Shown: piece after piece, positions 52,553 through 60,714 of the stretch
Position numbering within the stretch: the first letter of the stretch is position 1
Layout of the letters: each line of letters opens with the position of its first letter
DNA from: Salinibacterium amurskyense
GTDB taxonomy: Bacteria; Actinomycetota; Actinomycetes; Actinomycetales; Microbacteriaceae
Direction of reading: 5' to 3'
Length of the DNA stretch: 64,000 nt
Assembly: GCF_002797685.1 (NCBI RefSeq)
Contig: NZ_PGFH01000002.1
Span: 62,001-126,000 of the forward strand
Program-made: the position numbers and the translations under genes
Notes under the pieces: generated by a model
What the model was told of the DNA's origin: nothing
Databases searched by the model: none
Seen by the model: the letters and a program-made list of their open reading frames with translations, nothing else

Positions 52553-53467
52553 TTAGTGGTGGTGAACGTGCTCTTCGCCGATGTTGCTCTCGGGCTCGAT
52601 CTGGAACGTGGAGTGCTCGATGCTGAGCTCGAAGTGTTCGGCAACGCACTTTTGTAGAGCGGGCAGCATTTCGGCGGCGTGACCGTCACGAAAGCACGAG
52701 TCATCGACGATGACGTGCGCGGTGAGCACGGGCAGATCGGATGAGATGCGGGTGATGTGCAGGTCATGCACGTCGGTGACGTGATCCATTTCCATGATGT
52801 GGGCGCGCACTGCTTCGGGGTCGATGCCCTTGGGCGTGGACTCCAAGAGCACGCCCAGGCTGGCCTTGAGCAGGATGATGGTGCGGGGCACGATCAGTAG
52901 GGCAATCAGGATGCCGACCACGGCATCCGCCTGATACCAGCCGAAGAGCGCGATCACGATGGCGCTGAGGATGACACCCACCGAGCCCAGCGCATCGTTG
53001 ACGACTTCGAGAAACGCGGCCTTCATGTTGAGGTTCGAGTTGCGCCCGCTCGTGAGCACGATCATGGCGGCAAGGTTGGCGAGCAGGCCGATGATTCCGA
53101 AGATCACGAGGCTGCTGGCTTGAATCTCGGGGGGATCGAAGAGGCGGCGTACACCTTCGATGAGGGCATAGATGCCGACGGCAAACAGCAGGCTCGACTG
53201 CGCCATTGCGCTGAGAACCTCGGTGCGCTTGAGGCCCCACGAATGCTTGTTGGTGGCGGGGCGCTGCATGAGGCCGGCTGCGATCAGCGCCATGAAGAGG
53301 CCCGCAGAGTCGGTGAGCATGTGCGCGGTGTCGACGAGTAGCGCAAGGCTGCCGGTGACGATGGCGCCGATAGCCTGGGCGATGACGACGCCCACCGTGA
53401 TGATAAAGGCGATCAGTAGTCGCGTGCGGTTGTTGGTGCCCGCTCCGTGGTCGTGCCCGGCGCCCAT
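52553..53467 (-). CDS. Cation diffusion facilitator (zinc/cobalt-type exporter)
   Basis: This 304-residue CDF transporter exports divalent metals (Zn, Co or Cd) by proton exchange. It has a His-bearing N-terminus (GAGHDHGAG), the metal site in LVDTAHMLTDSAG (His-x-x-x-Asp), WGLKRTEVLSAMAQSSLLF, and a matching second site EVVNDALGSVGVI. The cytoplasmic C-terminal domain ends in a His-rich tail (EEHVHHH). GGAG precedes the ATG. It is convergent with the glycan cluster. Which metal it moves is not clear. Confidence 0.9.
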   Translation of the reverse strand: MGAGHDHGAGTNNRTRLLIAFIITVGVVIAQAIGAIVTGSLALLVDTAHMLTDSAGLFMALIAAGLMQRPATNKHSWGLKRTEVLSAMAQSSLLFAVGIYALIEGVRRLFDPPEIQASSLVIFGIIGLLANLAAMIVLTSGRNSNLNMKAAFLEVVNDALGSVGVILSAIVIALFGWYQADAVVGILIALLIVPRTIILLKASLGVLLESTPKGIDPEAVRAHIMEMDHVTDVHDLHITRISSDLPVLTAHVIVDDSCFRDGHAAEMLPALQKCVAEHFELSIEHSTFQIEPESNIGEEHVHHH

Positions 53468-53611
53468 TATCGGGCTCCGATGACAGAGTTGGTCGGCAGA
53501 TTCAGCGCTGGAATGCCCACAAAGGACGCGTCATTGAATCTGCTCATGCGGCGATTCTAGTTGGCCGATCTGCGGATGCCATGGCCGGTGACGACCATGG
53601 CAGGGCGAGCC

Positions 53612-53878
53612 CTAAATCTTGGGCTTGGTGCTGGGCTGACTCAGTTGGAACTGCCGCTGGTGGCGCGCTTTGGCCTCGTCAAGAGTGGCGCACGTTCCCA
53701 ATGGGCGAGCGCGGTGGTCGGTAATGAAGAACTCCCCGGCGGCGCTGCGCTCGATCATGCCGGCGAATTCGCCGGCGGCGTTGCCCACCCAAAGGCCTGC
53801 TTGGATGGTCGTCCAAGCGACGGTGGGGCGTGCACGGTCTGCTGAACCTTCGGTCGGCCGGGGCGCGGCAATCGTCAT
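53612..53878 (-). CDS. Small protein of unknown function
   Basis: This 88-residue protein has a strong ribosome binding site (AAGGAG) before its ATG. It includes WTTIQAGLWVGNAAGEFAGM, then FFITDHRARPLGTCATLDEA. The N-terminal 20 residues are Pro/Arg/Ala-rich. Its compact Trp/Gly pattern suggests a small folded domain; I do not recognise the family. It stands alone between the CDF transporter and the small membrane protein. Confidence 0.65.
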   Translation of the reverse strand: MTIAAPRPTEGSADRARPTVAWTTIQAGLWVGNAAGEFAGMIERSAAGEFFITDHRARPLGTCATLDEAKARHQRQFQLSQPSTKPKI

Positions 53879-54036
53879 AGTTTTCTACTCCTTCGAGTTC
53901 ACACTATTGAAGACCTCAGACACTGCGGGGATAAATTCCACGGCGGTGCGGTTGTGCTCTCCTTAGATTCAACTCCTCACGAGCTGATCTGTCGAGCCTT
54001 CATTAGAGCATTTTCAATGTTCGTAACATTCGTTGC

Positions 54037-54348
54037 TCAGGCGGGCGTTGGCTGCTCGTGTGCGCGCACGTCGTCGAGCATCTTTCGGCGACCAATGATG
54101 AACCAGCAGAGCGGGCCAACGATGGTGACGACCAGCGAGATGCCCACCCACACGGCAAGTTCAATCGCCCGCAGCTTGTCGCGGTTGCGATACAGGGAAA
54201 CGAGAGCCAGCACTGAGACAGCGAGCGAAGTCAGCCCGAGGACTACGAAGAAGCCGATGTAGGCGACCCAAAAGACCATCATGAAGATGACTGCGAATGC
54301 TGCTGATGCTTCGGGTCCGCCGTTGCTGACCGCTGCAAGAATGCTCAT
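54037..54348 (-). CDS. PLDc_N-like small membrane protein
   Basis: This 103-residue protein has two long hydrophobic stretches (about residues 15-50) and a third region ELAVWVGISLVVTIVGPLCW followed by FIIGRRK, the PLDc_N ending. It has no catalytic HKD motif. A TACCCT box lies six bases before the ATG (54355-54360, minus) and no ribosome binding site is present, so the mRNA is probably leaderless. It is related in build to the gene at 2439-2771. Confidence 0.72.
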   Translation of the reverse strand: MSILAAVSNGGPEASAAFAVIFMMVFWVAYIGFFVVLGLTSLAVSVLALVSLYRNRDKLRAIELAVWVGISLVVTIVGPLCWFIIGRRKMLDDVRAHEQPTPA

Positions 54349-54640
54349 GTTTTAAGGGTACCGCGCCGCAGGTGGTGAACCATAGCCCTAGAAAGGGCGT
54401 CGTGTCGTTGCGTAGAGCGCAATTAACCTGCACGGAGGCAGTGAGGTGCCATCACGTCTATCCGGCGCCGCTCGCCGGGAGTTATCATCGACTAAGAGTG
54501 GCTCGGAGCAGTGCTGATCGTTGCCGAACACTCGACTGGATCGCTTTCTGCGGTGGCGATTCGGTCTAGTAGCGCTCGAGGCCTAGGGCCCGAGGCGCAT
54601 CCGATTGGCATTTCCTATTTTCTCGTTTCAGAAAGCTGCC
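54349..54640 (+). other. Non-coding gap upstream of threonine aldolase
   Basis: No gene is supported in this 292-base region. An imperfect GC-rich inverted repeat spans 54572-54598 (GGCC-TAG-GGCC core with CTCG/CGAG arms and two bulges), 42 bases before the aldolase ATG. TACCCT on the minus strand at 54355-54360 is the promoter box of the small membrane protein. No riboswitch was recognised. Confidence 0.4.
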
Positions 54641-55690
54641 ATGACCCCCACCGACTCCATTCTGCGTGGCTACTTGAGTGACAACGCTGCTGGTGCTTCA
54701 CCGCAGATTCTGGATGCCGTTGTCGCGGCATCCGCCGGCCCTGCGGCCCCCTACGGAAACGATGCGCTCACGGCTCAGATGCGCGCCAAGATGGCGGCCG
54801 CGTTCGAGTGCGAGCTCGACGTCTTTGCGGTGGGCACGGGCTCCGCAGCGAACGGTATCGGGCTTGCGGCTCTGACGCGCCCGTGGGGCAGCATCCTTGC
54901 TCACCGCGACAGCCACATCCAGAACGATGAGGCCGGCGCTCCCGAGTTCTTTACTGACGGCTCGAAGATCGTGTTGCTCGGCGGCGAGCATTCCAAAATT
55001 GACCCCGATGAACTACGCGCAGCTGTGAAGGTGGGGGTGGGTGACGTGCACAGCGTTCAGGCCTCCGTGCTCAGCATCACTCAGGTCACCGAGACGGGCA
55101 GCGTTTACACGATCGACGAATTGCGCGTTCTGACGAGCATTGCGCGCGAGGCCGGCCTGCGCATCCACATGGATGGCGCCCGCTTTGCGAATGCTATCGT
55201 CGCCCTCGATGTGAGCCCGGCCGAGATGACCTGGAAATTGGGCGTCGACATGCTCTCGTTCGGTGCCACCAAGAATGGTGCGCTCACAGCGGATGCGATC
55301 GTCTGCTTTGACCCGACTTTGGCCACCGAATTGTCGTTCCGCCACAAGCGCGGCGGGCAGCTCACCTCGAAGATGCGTTTTCAGGCCGCCCAGCTTGATG
55401 CCTATTTGACCGATGATCTCTGGTTCGACAACGCGCGTCAGGCCAACGCTATGGCTGCACGGTTGCGTGCCGGAATCGCGGATGTCGCGGGCGTGACCGT
55501 CACGAGCGAACCCGGCAGCAACATCATCTTCGCGATCTTCTCTGACGAATTGACCGATGCTCTCCACGAGCGCGGTTTCGGTTTCTACGCCAACCGCTGG
55601 GAGGCCGGCGTCGTGCGCATCGTGGTGTCGTTCGCGCACCAGGCCACCGACATTGACGAGTTCGTCGCTGCCATCCGCGAGCTCGCTTAG
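54641..55690 (+). CDS. Low-specificity L-threonine aldolase
   Basis: This PLP enzyme of 349 residues splits L-threonine or L-allo-threonine into glycine and acetaldehyde. It shows VAASAGPAAPYGNDALTA, VFAVGTGSAANGIGLAALTR, HIQNDEAGAPEFF, HMDGARFANAIVALD with the PLP Asp, and the Schiff-base lysine in SFGATKNGALTADAIV. ATG 54641 is the likely start; the upstream TTG at 54605 has no support. The stop overlaps the convergent MFS gene by four bases. It offers a second threonine-to-glycine route beside tdh-kbl at another place in the window. Confidence 0.92.
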   Translation: MTPTDSILRGYLSDNAAGASPQILDAVVAASAGPAAPYGNDALTAQMRAKMAAAFECELDVFAVGTGSAANGIGLAALTRPWGSILAHRDSHIQNDEAGAPEFFTDGSKIVLLGGEHSKIDPDELRAAVKVGVGDVHSVQASVLSITQVTETGSVYTIDELRVLTSIAREAGLRIHMDGARFANAIVALDVSPAEMTWKLGVDMLSFGATKNGALTADAIVCFDPTLATELSFRHKRGGQLTSKMRFQAAQLDAYLTDDLWFDNARQANAMAARLRAGIADVAGVTVTSEPGSNIIFAIFSDELTDALHERGFGFYANRWEAGVVRIVVSFAHQATDIDEFVAAIRELA

Positions 55691-57354
55691 TCCTTATTCT
55701 CGTCGGCGGGTTCGTCGGTGGCCGTGTCGGCCGTGTCAGTCTTGCCGGGCTTGTCAGCGTCGTCAGCCTTGTCGGTCGTCACTCCGGCGGGCGGCGCCAT
55801 GCCGATCGTGGTGCGCAGCACCGAGCCGCGAGCTACCGCAATCGCGATGACGGCCGTGGCGGTCACGAGCGCGGCGATCATGAAGACGGAACCAAAGGCA
55901 TCCGCGTAGGCGTGGTGGAACGCGGTCTGAATGGCTTCGGGTAGTCCGGTGATATCGAGGCTGGTTTCGCCGGAGCCGTTCGAGAGGGCGCTGGGGTCGA
56001 CACCGATCTCGGCAAGGTCGTCCACGATGTTCGTGCTGACGTGATTGGTGAGCACCGCACCAAGAACGGTGACGCCGACGGCGCCGCCGAGCGAGCGGAA
56101 GAAGGCGATTGCAGCCGAGGCTGATCCGACATCCTTCACGTCAACGGTGTTCTGGACGGCGAGCACGACGTTCTGCACGAGGGCACCGATGCCGACGCCC
56201 ATGAGCACCATGTAGATCGCGACGGTCCAGTAGGCGGTGTCGTGGGTGATCGTGCCGAGGCCCGTGAGGCCGGCGAGCAGCAAGACGCTACCGACGAGCA
56301 TGACGGGCTTCCAGCGACCGATGCGGCTGACGATGAGACCACCGATGGTGGCGGAGAGCAGCTGCGAGATGATCATCGGGATGGTCATCAGGCCAGCCTG
56401 CGTGGGGCTCGCTCCCGTGCCGAGTTGGAAGTACTGGGTGAGTAAGATGCCCGAGCCGAACATGCCGACACCGATGCCGACGCTGGCCACGATCATCCAG
56501 ATGGTGGTCGAGTTGCCGAGCAAGCGCAGCGGAATCATGGGGGTGGGCGCGCGCAGTTCGACGATCACGGCGAAGAGGCCGACCACGAGGAAAGCGGCGA
56601 GGAAGACGCCCGACTGCCACGAGATCCAGTCGTAGTCGTTGCCCGCGAAGGTTACCCAGAGCATGGGCAGGGCGGCAGTGATCGAGACGAGCAGTGCGCC
56701 CAGGTAGTCGAGGCGCGTCTGGCGGCGCACGGTCGCGGGCAGGTGCAGCTTCAGCTGGAGAACGATGAGGGCGATTACGGCCAGCGGAAGGCTGACGAAG
56801 AAGCACCAACGCCATCCGAGCGAGTCGGTGATGACGCCACCCAGCAGCGGGCCGGAGACGGTGGCCACGGCCATAACGGCACCCATGTAGCCGGCGTAGC
56901 GTCCGCGCTCACGGGGAGCGATGATCGAGCCCATGATCGACTGCACGAGGGCCGTGAGGCCACCCATCGCGATTCCTTGAAGGGCGCGGGCGATCATGAG
57001 AACGCCGATCGAACCCGCGAAGCCTGCGGCGATCGAGCCGACGAGGAAGAAGATGATCGAGAGCTGGGTCAGTAGCTTCTTGTCGTAGAGGTCAGAGAGC
57101 TTGCCCCAGATGGGCGTGGTGATCGTCATCGCCAGCAGGCTCGACGTGATGACCCAGGTGTACTGGCGCTGGGTTCCATCGAGCTCGGCGATGATCGTCG
57201 GCAGCGCGGTCGACACGATTGTGGTGGAGATCATGGCGGTGAAGAGCGCGGCGAGAAGGCCGGTCATCACCTGCAAAATTTCGCGGTGCGTGTAGGTCAC
57301 AGGGGCACCGGAGTGATCGGGGGATGGCGTGGTAGCGCGGGCGGGAGCGGTCAT
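55687..57354 (-). CDS. MFS multidrug exporter, DHA2 (14-helix) type
   Basis: This 555-residue exporter has 14 predicted membrane helices. It shows ALFTAMISTTIVSTALPTII at the first helix, TPIWGKLSDLYDKKLLTQLS (motif A), ALQGIAMGGLTALVQSIMGS, and GPLLGGVITDSLGWRWCFFV (motif C). The C-terminal tail is acidic. It is coupled to the MarR gene by ATGA, so MarR probably represses it. Substrates are hydrophobic drugs in this family; none can be named here. Confidence 0.93.
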   Translation of the reverse strand: MTAPARATTPSPDHSGAPVTYTHREILQVMTGLLAALFTAMISTTIVSTALPTIIAELDGTQRQYTWVITSSLLAMTITTPIWGKLSDLYDKKLLTQLSIIFFLVGSIAAGFAGSIGVLMIARALQGIAMGGLTALVQSIMGSIIAPRERGRYAGYMGAVMAVATVSGPLLGGVITDSLGWRWCFFVSLPLAVIALIVLQLKLHLPATVRRQTRLDYLGALLVSITAALPMLWVTFAGNDYDWISWQSGVFLAAFLVVGLFAVIVELRAPTPMIPLRLLGNSTTIWMIVASVGIGVGMFGSGILLTQYFQLGTGASPTQAGLMTIPMIISQLLSATIGGLIVSRIGRWKPVMLVGSVLLLAGLTGLGTITHDTAYWTVAIYMVLMGVGIGALVQNVVLAVQNTVDVKDVGSASAAIAFFRSLGGAVGVTVLGAVLTNHVSTNIVDDLAEIGVDPSALSNGSGETSLDITGLPEAIQTAFHHAYADAFGSVFMIAALVTATAVIAIAVARGSVLRTTIGMAPPAGVTTDKADDADKPGKTDTADTATDEPADENKD

Positions 57355-57893
57355 TCAGAGATCTCGTCTTCGTCGGTAGTGCGGGTGTCAGTGAGGGCAG
57401 TAGTGGCAGGCGCGGTGGTAGGCGCGGTGCCCGATTCGGCGTCGGCCGGAGTCTCGGAGGGCTGAAGAACCTCAGCCAGTCGCTCATTCAGCACCGTGAG
57501 CAGGGCTACGGCGCGTTCGGCTTCCTCGGGGGTCCAGTCGTCAAGAGCTGCAGCAAATTTGTGGATGATGCGGCTGTCGCCCTCGGCAAGCGCTGCGCGT
57601 CCCTGCTCGGTGATGGAGATGAGCACCGCGCGGGCGTCGAGAGGGTCGGTGCGGCGTTCAACGAGAGCCTCGGCTTCGAGCGCTTCGACAGCGCGCGAGG
57701 CAACGGGGGCGGAGACAACGAGCTGGTGGGCGAGTTCGCCGAGGCGCGCATCGCCCTCCAAGAGATGGCGCAGAAAGCCGTACTTGGTGCCGGCGAGACT
57801 GCGCTCGCGGCTGCGCTGGGCGGCCTTGCGGAAGGTGCGGCTGATCGTCACCATTCCGGTGAGGATGGCCGTGGCATCCGTTTTATCTAGCAA
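57351..57893 (-). CDS. MarR-family repressor of the MFS exporter
   Basis: The 180-residue protein has the MarR winged helix: LRHLLEGDARLGELAHQLVV followed by SAPVASRAVEALEAEALVER and RRTDPLDARAVLISITEQGR, which includes the wing. The C-terminal 35 residues are Thr/Ala-rich and probably disordered. It starts with TTG, supported by AAAGGAG seven bases away. A 17-base palindrome lies 40 bases upstream. It overlaps the MFS gene by four bases. Self-repression with release by a drug is the usual mode. Confidence 0.9.
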   Translation of the reverse strand: MLDKTDATAILTGMVTISRTFRKAAQRSRERSLAGTKYGFLRHLLEGDARLGELAHQLVVSAPVASRAVEALEAEALVERRTDPLDARAVLISITEQGRAALAEGDSRIIHKFAAALDDWTPEEAERAVALLTVLNERLAEVLQPSETPADAESGTAPTTAPATTALTDTRTTDEDEISE

Positions 57894-57931
57894 GTCTCAT
57901 CTCCTTTAAGTACTTAGCGAGGGTAACTATA

Positions 57932-57948
57932 TTGCTTACCTTAAGCAA
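57932..57948. promoter_or_regulatory. MarR operator
   Basis: TTGCTTACCTTAAGCAA has perfect 7-base arms around a 3-base centre. On the minus strand it lies just upstream of TATAGT, a probable -10 box, so a bound repressor would block the marR-MFS promoter. Confidence 0.7.
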
Positions 57949-58008
57949 CTAACTGAGCGGATACGTTTTTCAGAGATGCAATCGCTCGCCCGCGGCGCTG
58001 TGGGGGAG

Positions 58009-58014
58009 TAGCGT
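58009..58014 (+). promoter_or_regulatory. -10 box near alkD-like gene
   Basis: TAGCGT lies seven bases before GTG 58022. GGAGGGG also sits between them, so the start could be leaderless GTG or ATG 58025 with a ribosome binding site. Confidence 0.4.
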
Positions 58015-58021
58015 CGGAGGG

Positions 58022-58693
58022 GTGATGAGCGCTGCGGCAGTAGAGGTAATAGCTGAATTGGCCGCGCTCGCGGACCCCAAGGTTCGCGCCGTGAACGAAC
58101 GGCATGGCGACGACCACGGGGTGAACCTGAGCAAGCTGCGGGCCATTGCCAAGCGGCTCAAGACGCAGCATCCACTCGCCGTTGAATTGTGGGCGACGGA
58201 CGAGACTCCCGCGCAACTCGTAGCCCTGCTGATCTGCAAGCCCAAAGAATTCACTCGCGACGAACTGGATGCCATGGAGCGCCAGGCGCGAGCATCAAAG
58301 GTGCGCGACTGGTTGATCAACTATGTCGTCAAGAAGAGCCCACATGCCGAAGAGTTGCGCGTGGCGTGGACGGCTGACTCGGATGCCAGCGTGCGCAGTG
58401 CCGGTTGGGCGCTGACGGCCGAGCGGGTGCGCAAGAACGCTGACGGGCTCGATCTGCCTAGTTTGCTCGATGTGGTCGAGACCGAGATGAAGGATGCCCC
58501 GGATCGACTGCAGTGGGAGATGAACAACACGCTCGCCTATATCGGCATCGAGCACGCGGAGCTTCGGGAGCGGGCACTCGAGATTGGTGAACGGCTCGAG
58601 GTGTTGAAGGACTACCCGACCTCGCCGGGATGCACGTCGCCCTACGCGCCGCTGTGGATCGCAGAGATGGTGCGCGGTCAGGAGAAGTCATGA
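58022..58693 (+). CDS. DNA alkylation repair protein, AlkD-like
   Basis: This 223-residue all-helical protein matches the AlkD family of HEAT-repeat glycosylases that remove bulky or charged alkylated bases. Visible features are VNLSKLRAIAKRLKTQHPLA, ALLICKPKEFTRDELDAMER, VRDWLINYVVKKSPH and DASVRSAGWALTAERVRK. These contain the conserved Trp/Asp/Arg of the active cleft (the DW motif). The stop codon overlaps the next ATG. The start is either GTG 58022 or ATG 58025. Confidence 0.87.
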   Translation: MMSAAAVEVIAELAALADPKVRAVNERHGDDHGVNLSKLRAIAKRLKTQHPLAVELWATDETPAQLVALLICKPKEFTRDELDAMERQARASKVRDWLINYVVKKSPHAEELRVAWTADSDASVRSAGWALTAERVRKNADGLDLPSLLDVVETEMKDAPDRLQWEMNNTLAYIGIEHAELRERALEIGERLEVLKDYPTSPGCTSPYAPLWIAEMVRGQEKS

Positions 58694-59103
58694 TGCCGCC
58701 CGAGGTCGCAGCGACCTTCGCTGACTACCCGGAGGCGATCCGCACCGAGCTGCTCACGCTTCGCGAACTGATTCTCAGCACGGCATCCGAGACCGAGGGT
58801 GTTGGTGCGATCACCGAAACGCTCAAGTGGGGCGAGCCGGCGTACCTCACGAGCCAGACGCGAAGCGGAAGCACGATTCGCATCGCTCCGACGAACGCGA
58901 AGTCAACGCACGACTACGCGATGTTCTTCATCTGCAGCACCAACTTGGTCAGCGACTTTCGGGCCCAGTTCGGCGATACATTTGCCTACGAGGGCGAGCG
59001 CGCGGTGCTGTTCAACGTTGGCGATGTTGTGCCGGTCGACGAGGTGCGCGAGTGTGTGCGGCAGGCGCTGACGTATCACTTGCGTACAGAAGCGCGTCGC
59101 TGA
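58690..59103 (+). CDS. DUF1801-domain protein
   Basis: The 137-residue protein has the DUF1801 pattern: GAITETLKWGEPAYLTSQTR, DYAMFFICSTNLVSDFRAQF and FAYEGERAVLF. These small domains (YdhG-like) have no known reaction; a role in iron or stress biology has been suggested for some. Its ATG overlaps the alkD-like stop (ATGA), so it is translated with it. The pairing with a repair gene may point to DNA damage response. Confidence 0.82.
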   Translation: MMPPEVAATFADYPEAIRTELLTLRELILSTASETEGVGAITETLKWGEPAYLTSQTRSGSTIRIAPTNAKSTHDYAMFFICSTNLVSDFRAQFGDTFAYEGERAVLFNVGDVVPVDEVRECVRQALTYHLRTEARR

Positions 59104-59226
59104 AAATCACGGCCCGCTCTTGGTAGCGGCTGTCGACTGACGGCTGTCAGGTCTCCGCCCTCGGTTAGCGCTCAGCTAGCGAGAGCGCGTCGTCGATTAC
59201 GATCAGTGGAGAGTAAGGCAGGGGCG

Positions 59227-59631
59227 GTGACCGTGATGGAGCAGGCGACGAACGTTGTTCGATCGCTTCGCGCTGCCCTCGTGGTGATCGCAACGCTGCT
59301 GGCCGTGGTGGCGCTTCTCGCAATGCACTCGGTTGCGGCGGATGCGGCTCCGGCCGTGACCGGCCACGCCGTCGCCCAATCCTCCGCAGCATCGCACGAC
59401 TCGGAACCTTCGAGCGTCGAACATTGTCCCTGCCCCAGCGACTCCGATTCGTCGATGTCGATGGCGGAGTGCACGCCGATTGCGGCCTTGACGGGCGTCG
59501 TGGCCCCGGCGTCATTGCGCTCGCAGTGTGCACTTGCGGGTCCGCTTCCGGCCTCTCACTCGCTGAACACCGGCGCCATTCTGGGCGCTCCCGCACCTTC
59601 GCTTCACGCTCTTTCTATCAATCGCACCTAA
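59227..59631 (+). CDS. Small exported protein with Cys/Met/His-rich tail, DUF6153-like
   Basis: This protein of about 134 residues has one hydrophobic segment (ALVVIATLLAVVALLAMHSV), then a region with HDSEPSSVEHCPCPSDSDSS and MSMAEC. The mix of His, Cys-x-Cys and Met-x-Met suggests soft-metal binding, such as copper, outside the cell. Similar proteins lie beside copper-related and F510_1955-type genes in actinobacteria, as here. The start is uncertain: GTG 59227 with AAGG upstream is preferred, and ATG 59236 is possible. Confidence 0.62.
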   Translation: MTVMEQATNVVRSLRAALVVIATLLAVVALLAMHSVAADAAPAVTGHAVAQSSAASHDSEPSSVEHCPCPSDSDSSMSMAECTPIAALTGVVAPASLRSQCALAGPLPASHSLNTGAILGAPAPSLHALSINRT

Positions 59632-59663
59632 TCGGCGGGATGTCGGCTTAGCCGAGATCTTTA

Positions 59664-59682
59664 CGGCTCCTTTCGGGAGCCG
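59664..59682. repeat. Hairpin between exported protein and lipoprotein genes
   Basis: CGGCTCC and GGAGCCG form a perfect 7-base stem around TTTCG. No T-run follows, so it may be an attenuator or an RNA-stabilising hairpin rather than a full terminator. Confidence 0.5.
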
Positions 59683-59712
59683 CCGATTTGAGTACGAACG
59701 AGAAGGAACACA

Positions 59713-60606
59713 GTGAAGAACAAAATCATCATGAACCGCGGTGCGCTCGCAGCCGTGACAACCATTTCCGCTATTGCCTTGACCGGGTGCACCGCGGTAA
59801 CGCCGATTGTGGAGGCCGACAGCACGCCGTCAGCCCTCAGCGTTTTCGAGCACGTGCATGGCCTCGGCATCGACTCCAGCGAGAACATTCTCGTGGCGAG
59901 CCATTCGGGTGTTTACCGGGTGGATGCCACGGGCGAGTTGAGCGGTCCGCTCGGCGGAGAGTCGTTCGACGCGATGGGCTTCGCGGCGGCGGGCGACCAA
60001 TACTTCGTCTCGGGGCATCCGGATCCCAGCTCCAACGCCTTTGACGGTCCCAACTTGGGGCTGCTCTCAAGCGCTGATGCGGGGGAGTCCTGGGCTAGCA
60101 TCTCGCTGGCCGCGGAAACAGATTTTCATGCGCTGACGGTCAACCCCAACGACCCCAGCCGGCTGTACGGGCTGTCATCGGATGGCGCACCGCTGTCGGT
60201 GAGCGCAGACGGGGGCGCGACCTGGAGCGCCGGCGCGAGCATCCAAGCCTATTCACTCGTCGCTGATCCGAGCAGTGTTGACCGTCTGTACGCCACCACG
60301 CCAGATGGCCTAGCGCTGAGCGATGATGCGGGGCAGTCATTCGCGCTGACAGTGGGGGCGCCATTGCTGTATTTGCTTGCCACAGCGCCGCAAGCGCCTG
60401 GTGTGCTCGTGGGAGTGGATGTCGAAGGCATCGTCTGGGTGCGTTCGGCGGAGACAGAGGCGTGGTCTGACCGCGGAACCGTGCAGGGCACAGCTTTCGC
60501 CCTTGCGGTTGGGGCAGAGGGTGACCGCATTGCCCTGATTGACGAGCGCGGACTCGTCGAGTCATTCGATGGCGGAGACACCTGGACAGTGCTCACGGCG
60601 GGGTAG
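59713..60606 (+). CDS. F510_1955-type lipoprotein with BNR-like repeats
   Basis: The 297-residue protein has a lipoprotein signal (IALTGCTAV, Cys lipidated). The body has VHGLGIDSSENILVASHSGV and repeated Asp-x-Gly-x-x-Trp turns (SSADAGESWASIS, VSADGGATWSAG, ESFDGGDTWTVL), the sialidase/BNR beta-propeller repeat. Such proteins are annotated as F510_1955-family glycosylhydrolases, but catalytic residues are unproven. AAGGA precedes GTG 59713. It follows the metal-binding-like small protein and may act with it in copper or surface stress. Confidence 0.8.
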   Translation: MKNKIIMNRGALAAVTTISAIALTGCTAVTPIVEADSTPSALSVFEHVHGLGIDSSENILVASHSGVYRVDATGELSGPLGGESFDAMGFAAAGDQYFVSGHPDPSSNAFDGPNLGLLSSADAGESWASISLAAETDFHALTVNPNDPSRLYGLSSDGAPLSVSADGGATWSAGASIQAYSLVADPSSVDRLYATTPDGLALSDDAGQSFALTVGAPLLYLLATAPQAPGVLVGVDVEGIVWVRSAETEAWSDRGTVQGTAFALAVGAEGDRIALIDERGLVESFDGGDTWTVLTAG

Positions 60607-60679
60607 CGCGACGGGGTGGGGCCGCCGCGGCGGGTGAGGCAGGTGCGGCAATCTAATGACGTCACGGGCAAGTCGGCTA

Positions 60680-60712
60680 TTGACACTAGCCTTTTGGCTA
60701 ACTAACTTAGCC
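60680..60712 (+). promoter_or_regulatory. Consensus leaderless promoter with overlapping TetR-type inverted repeats
   Basis: TTGACA (60680-60685) and TAACTT (60703-60708) have a 17-base spacer, and ATG follows the second box by six bases. TAGCC-TTTT-GGCTA (60687-60700) and GGCTAA-CTAAC-TTAGCC (60696-60712) are overlapping inverted repeats across the spacer and -10 box. The TetR gene two positions downstream is the likely binder. Confidence 0.7.
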
Positions 60713-60714
60713 AC

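Noticed and set aside
54572-54598. Glycine riboswitch upstream of threonine aldolase
   Set aside because: The hairpin found is a simple GC-rich inverted repeat without the conserved glycine aptamer sequences.
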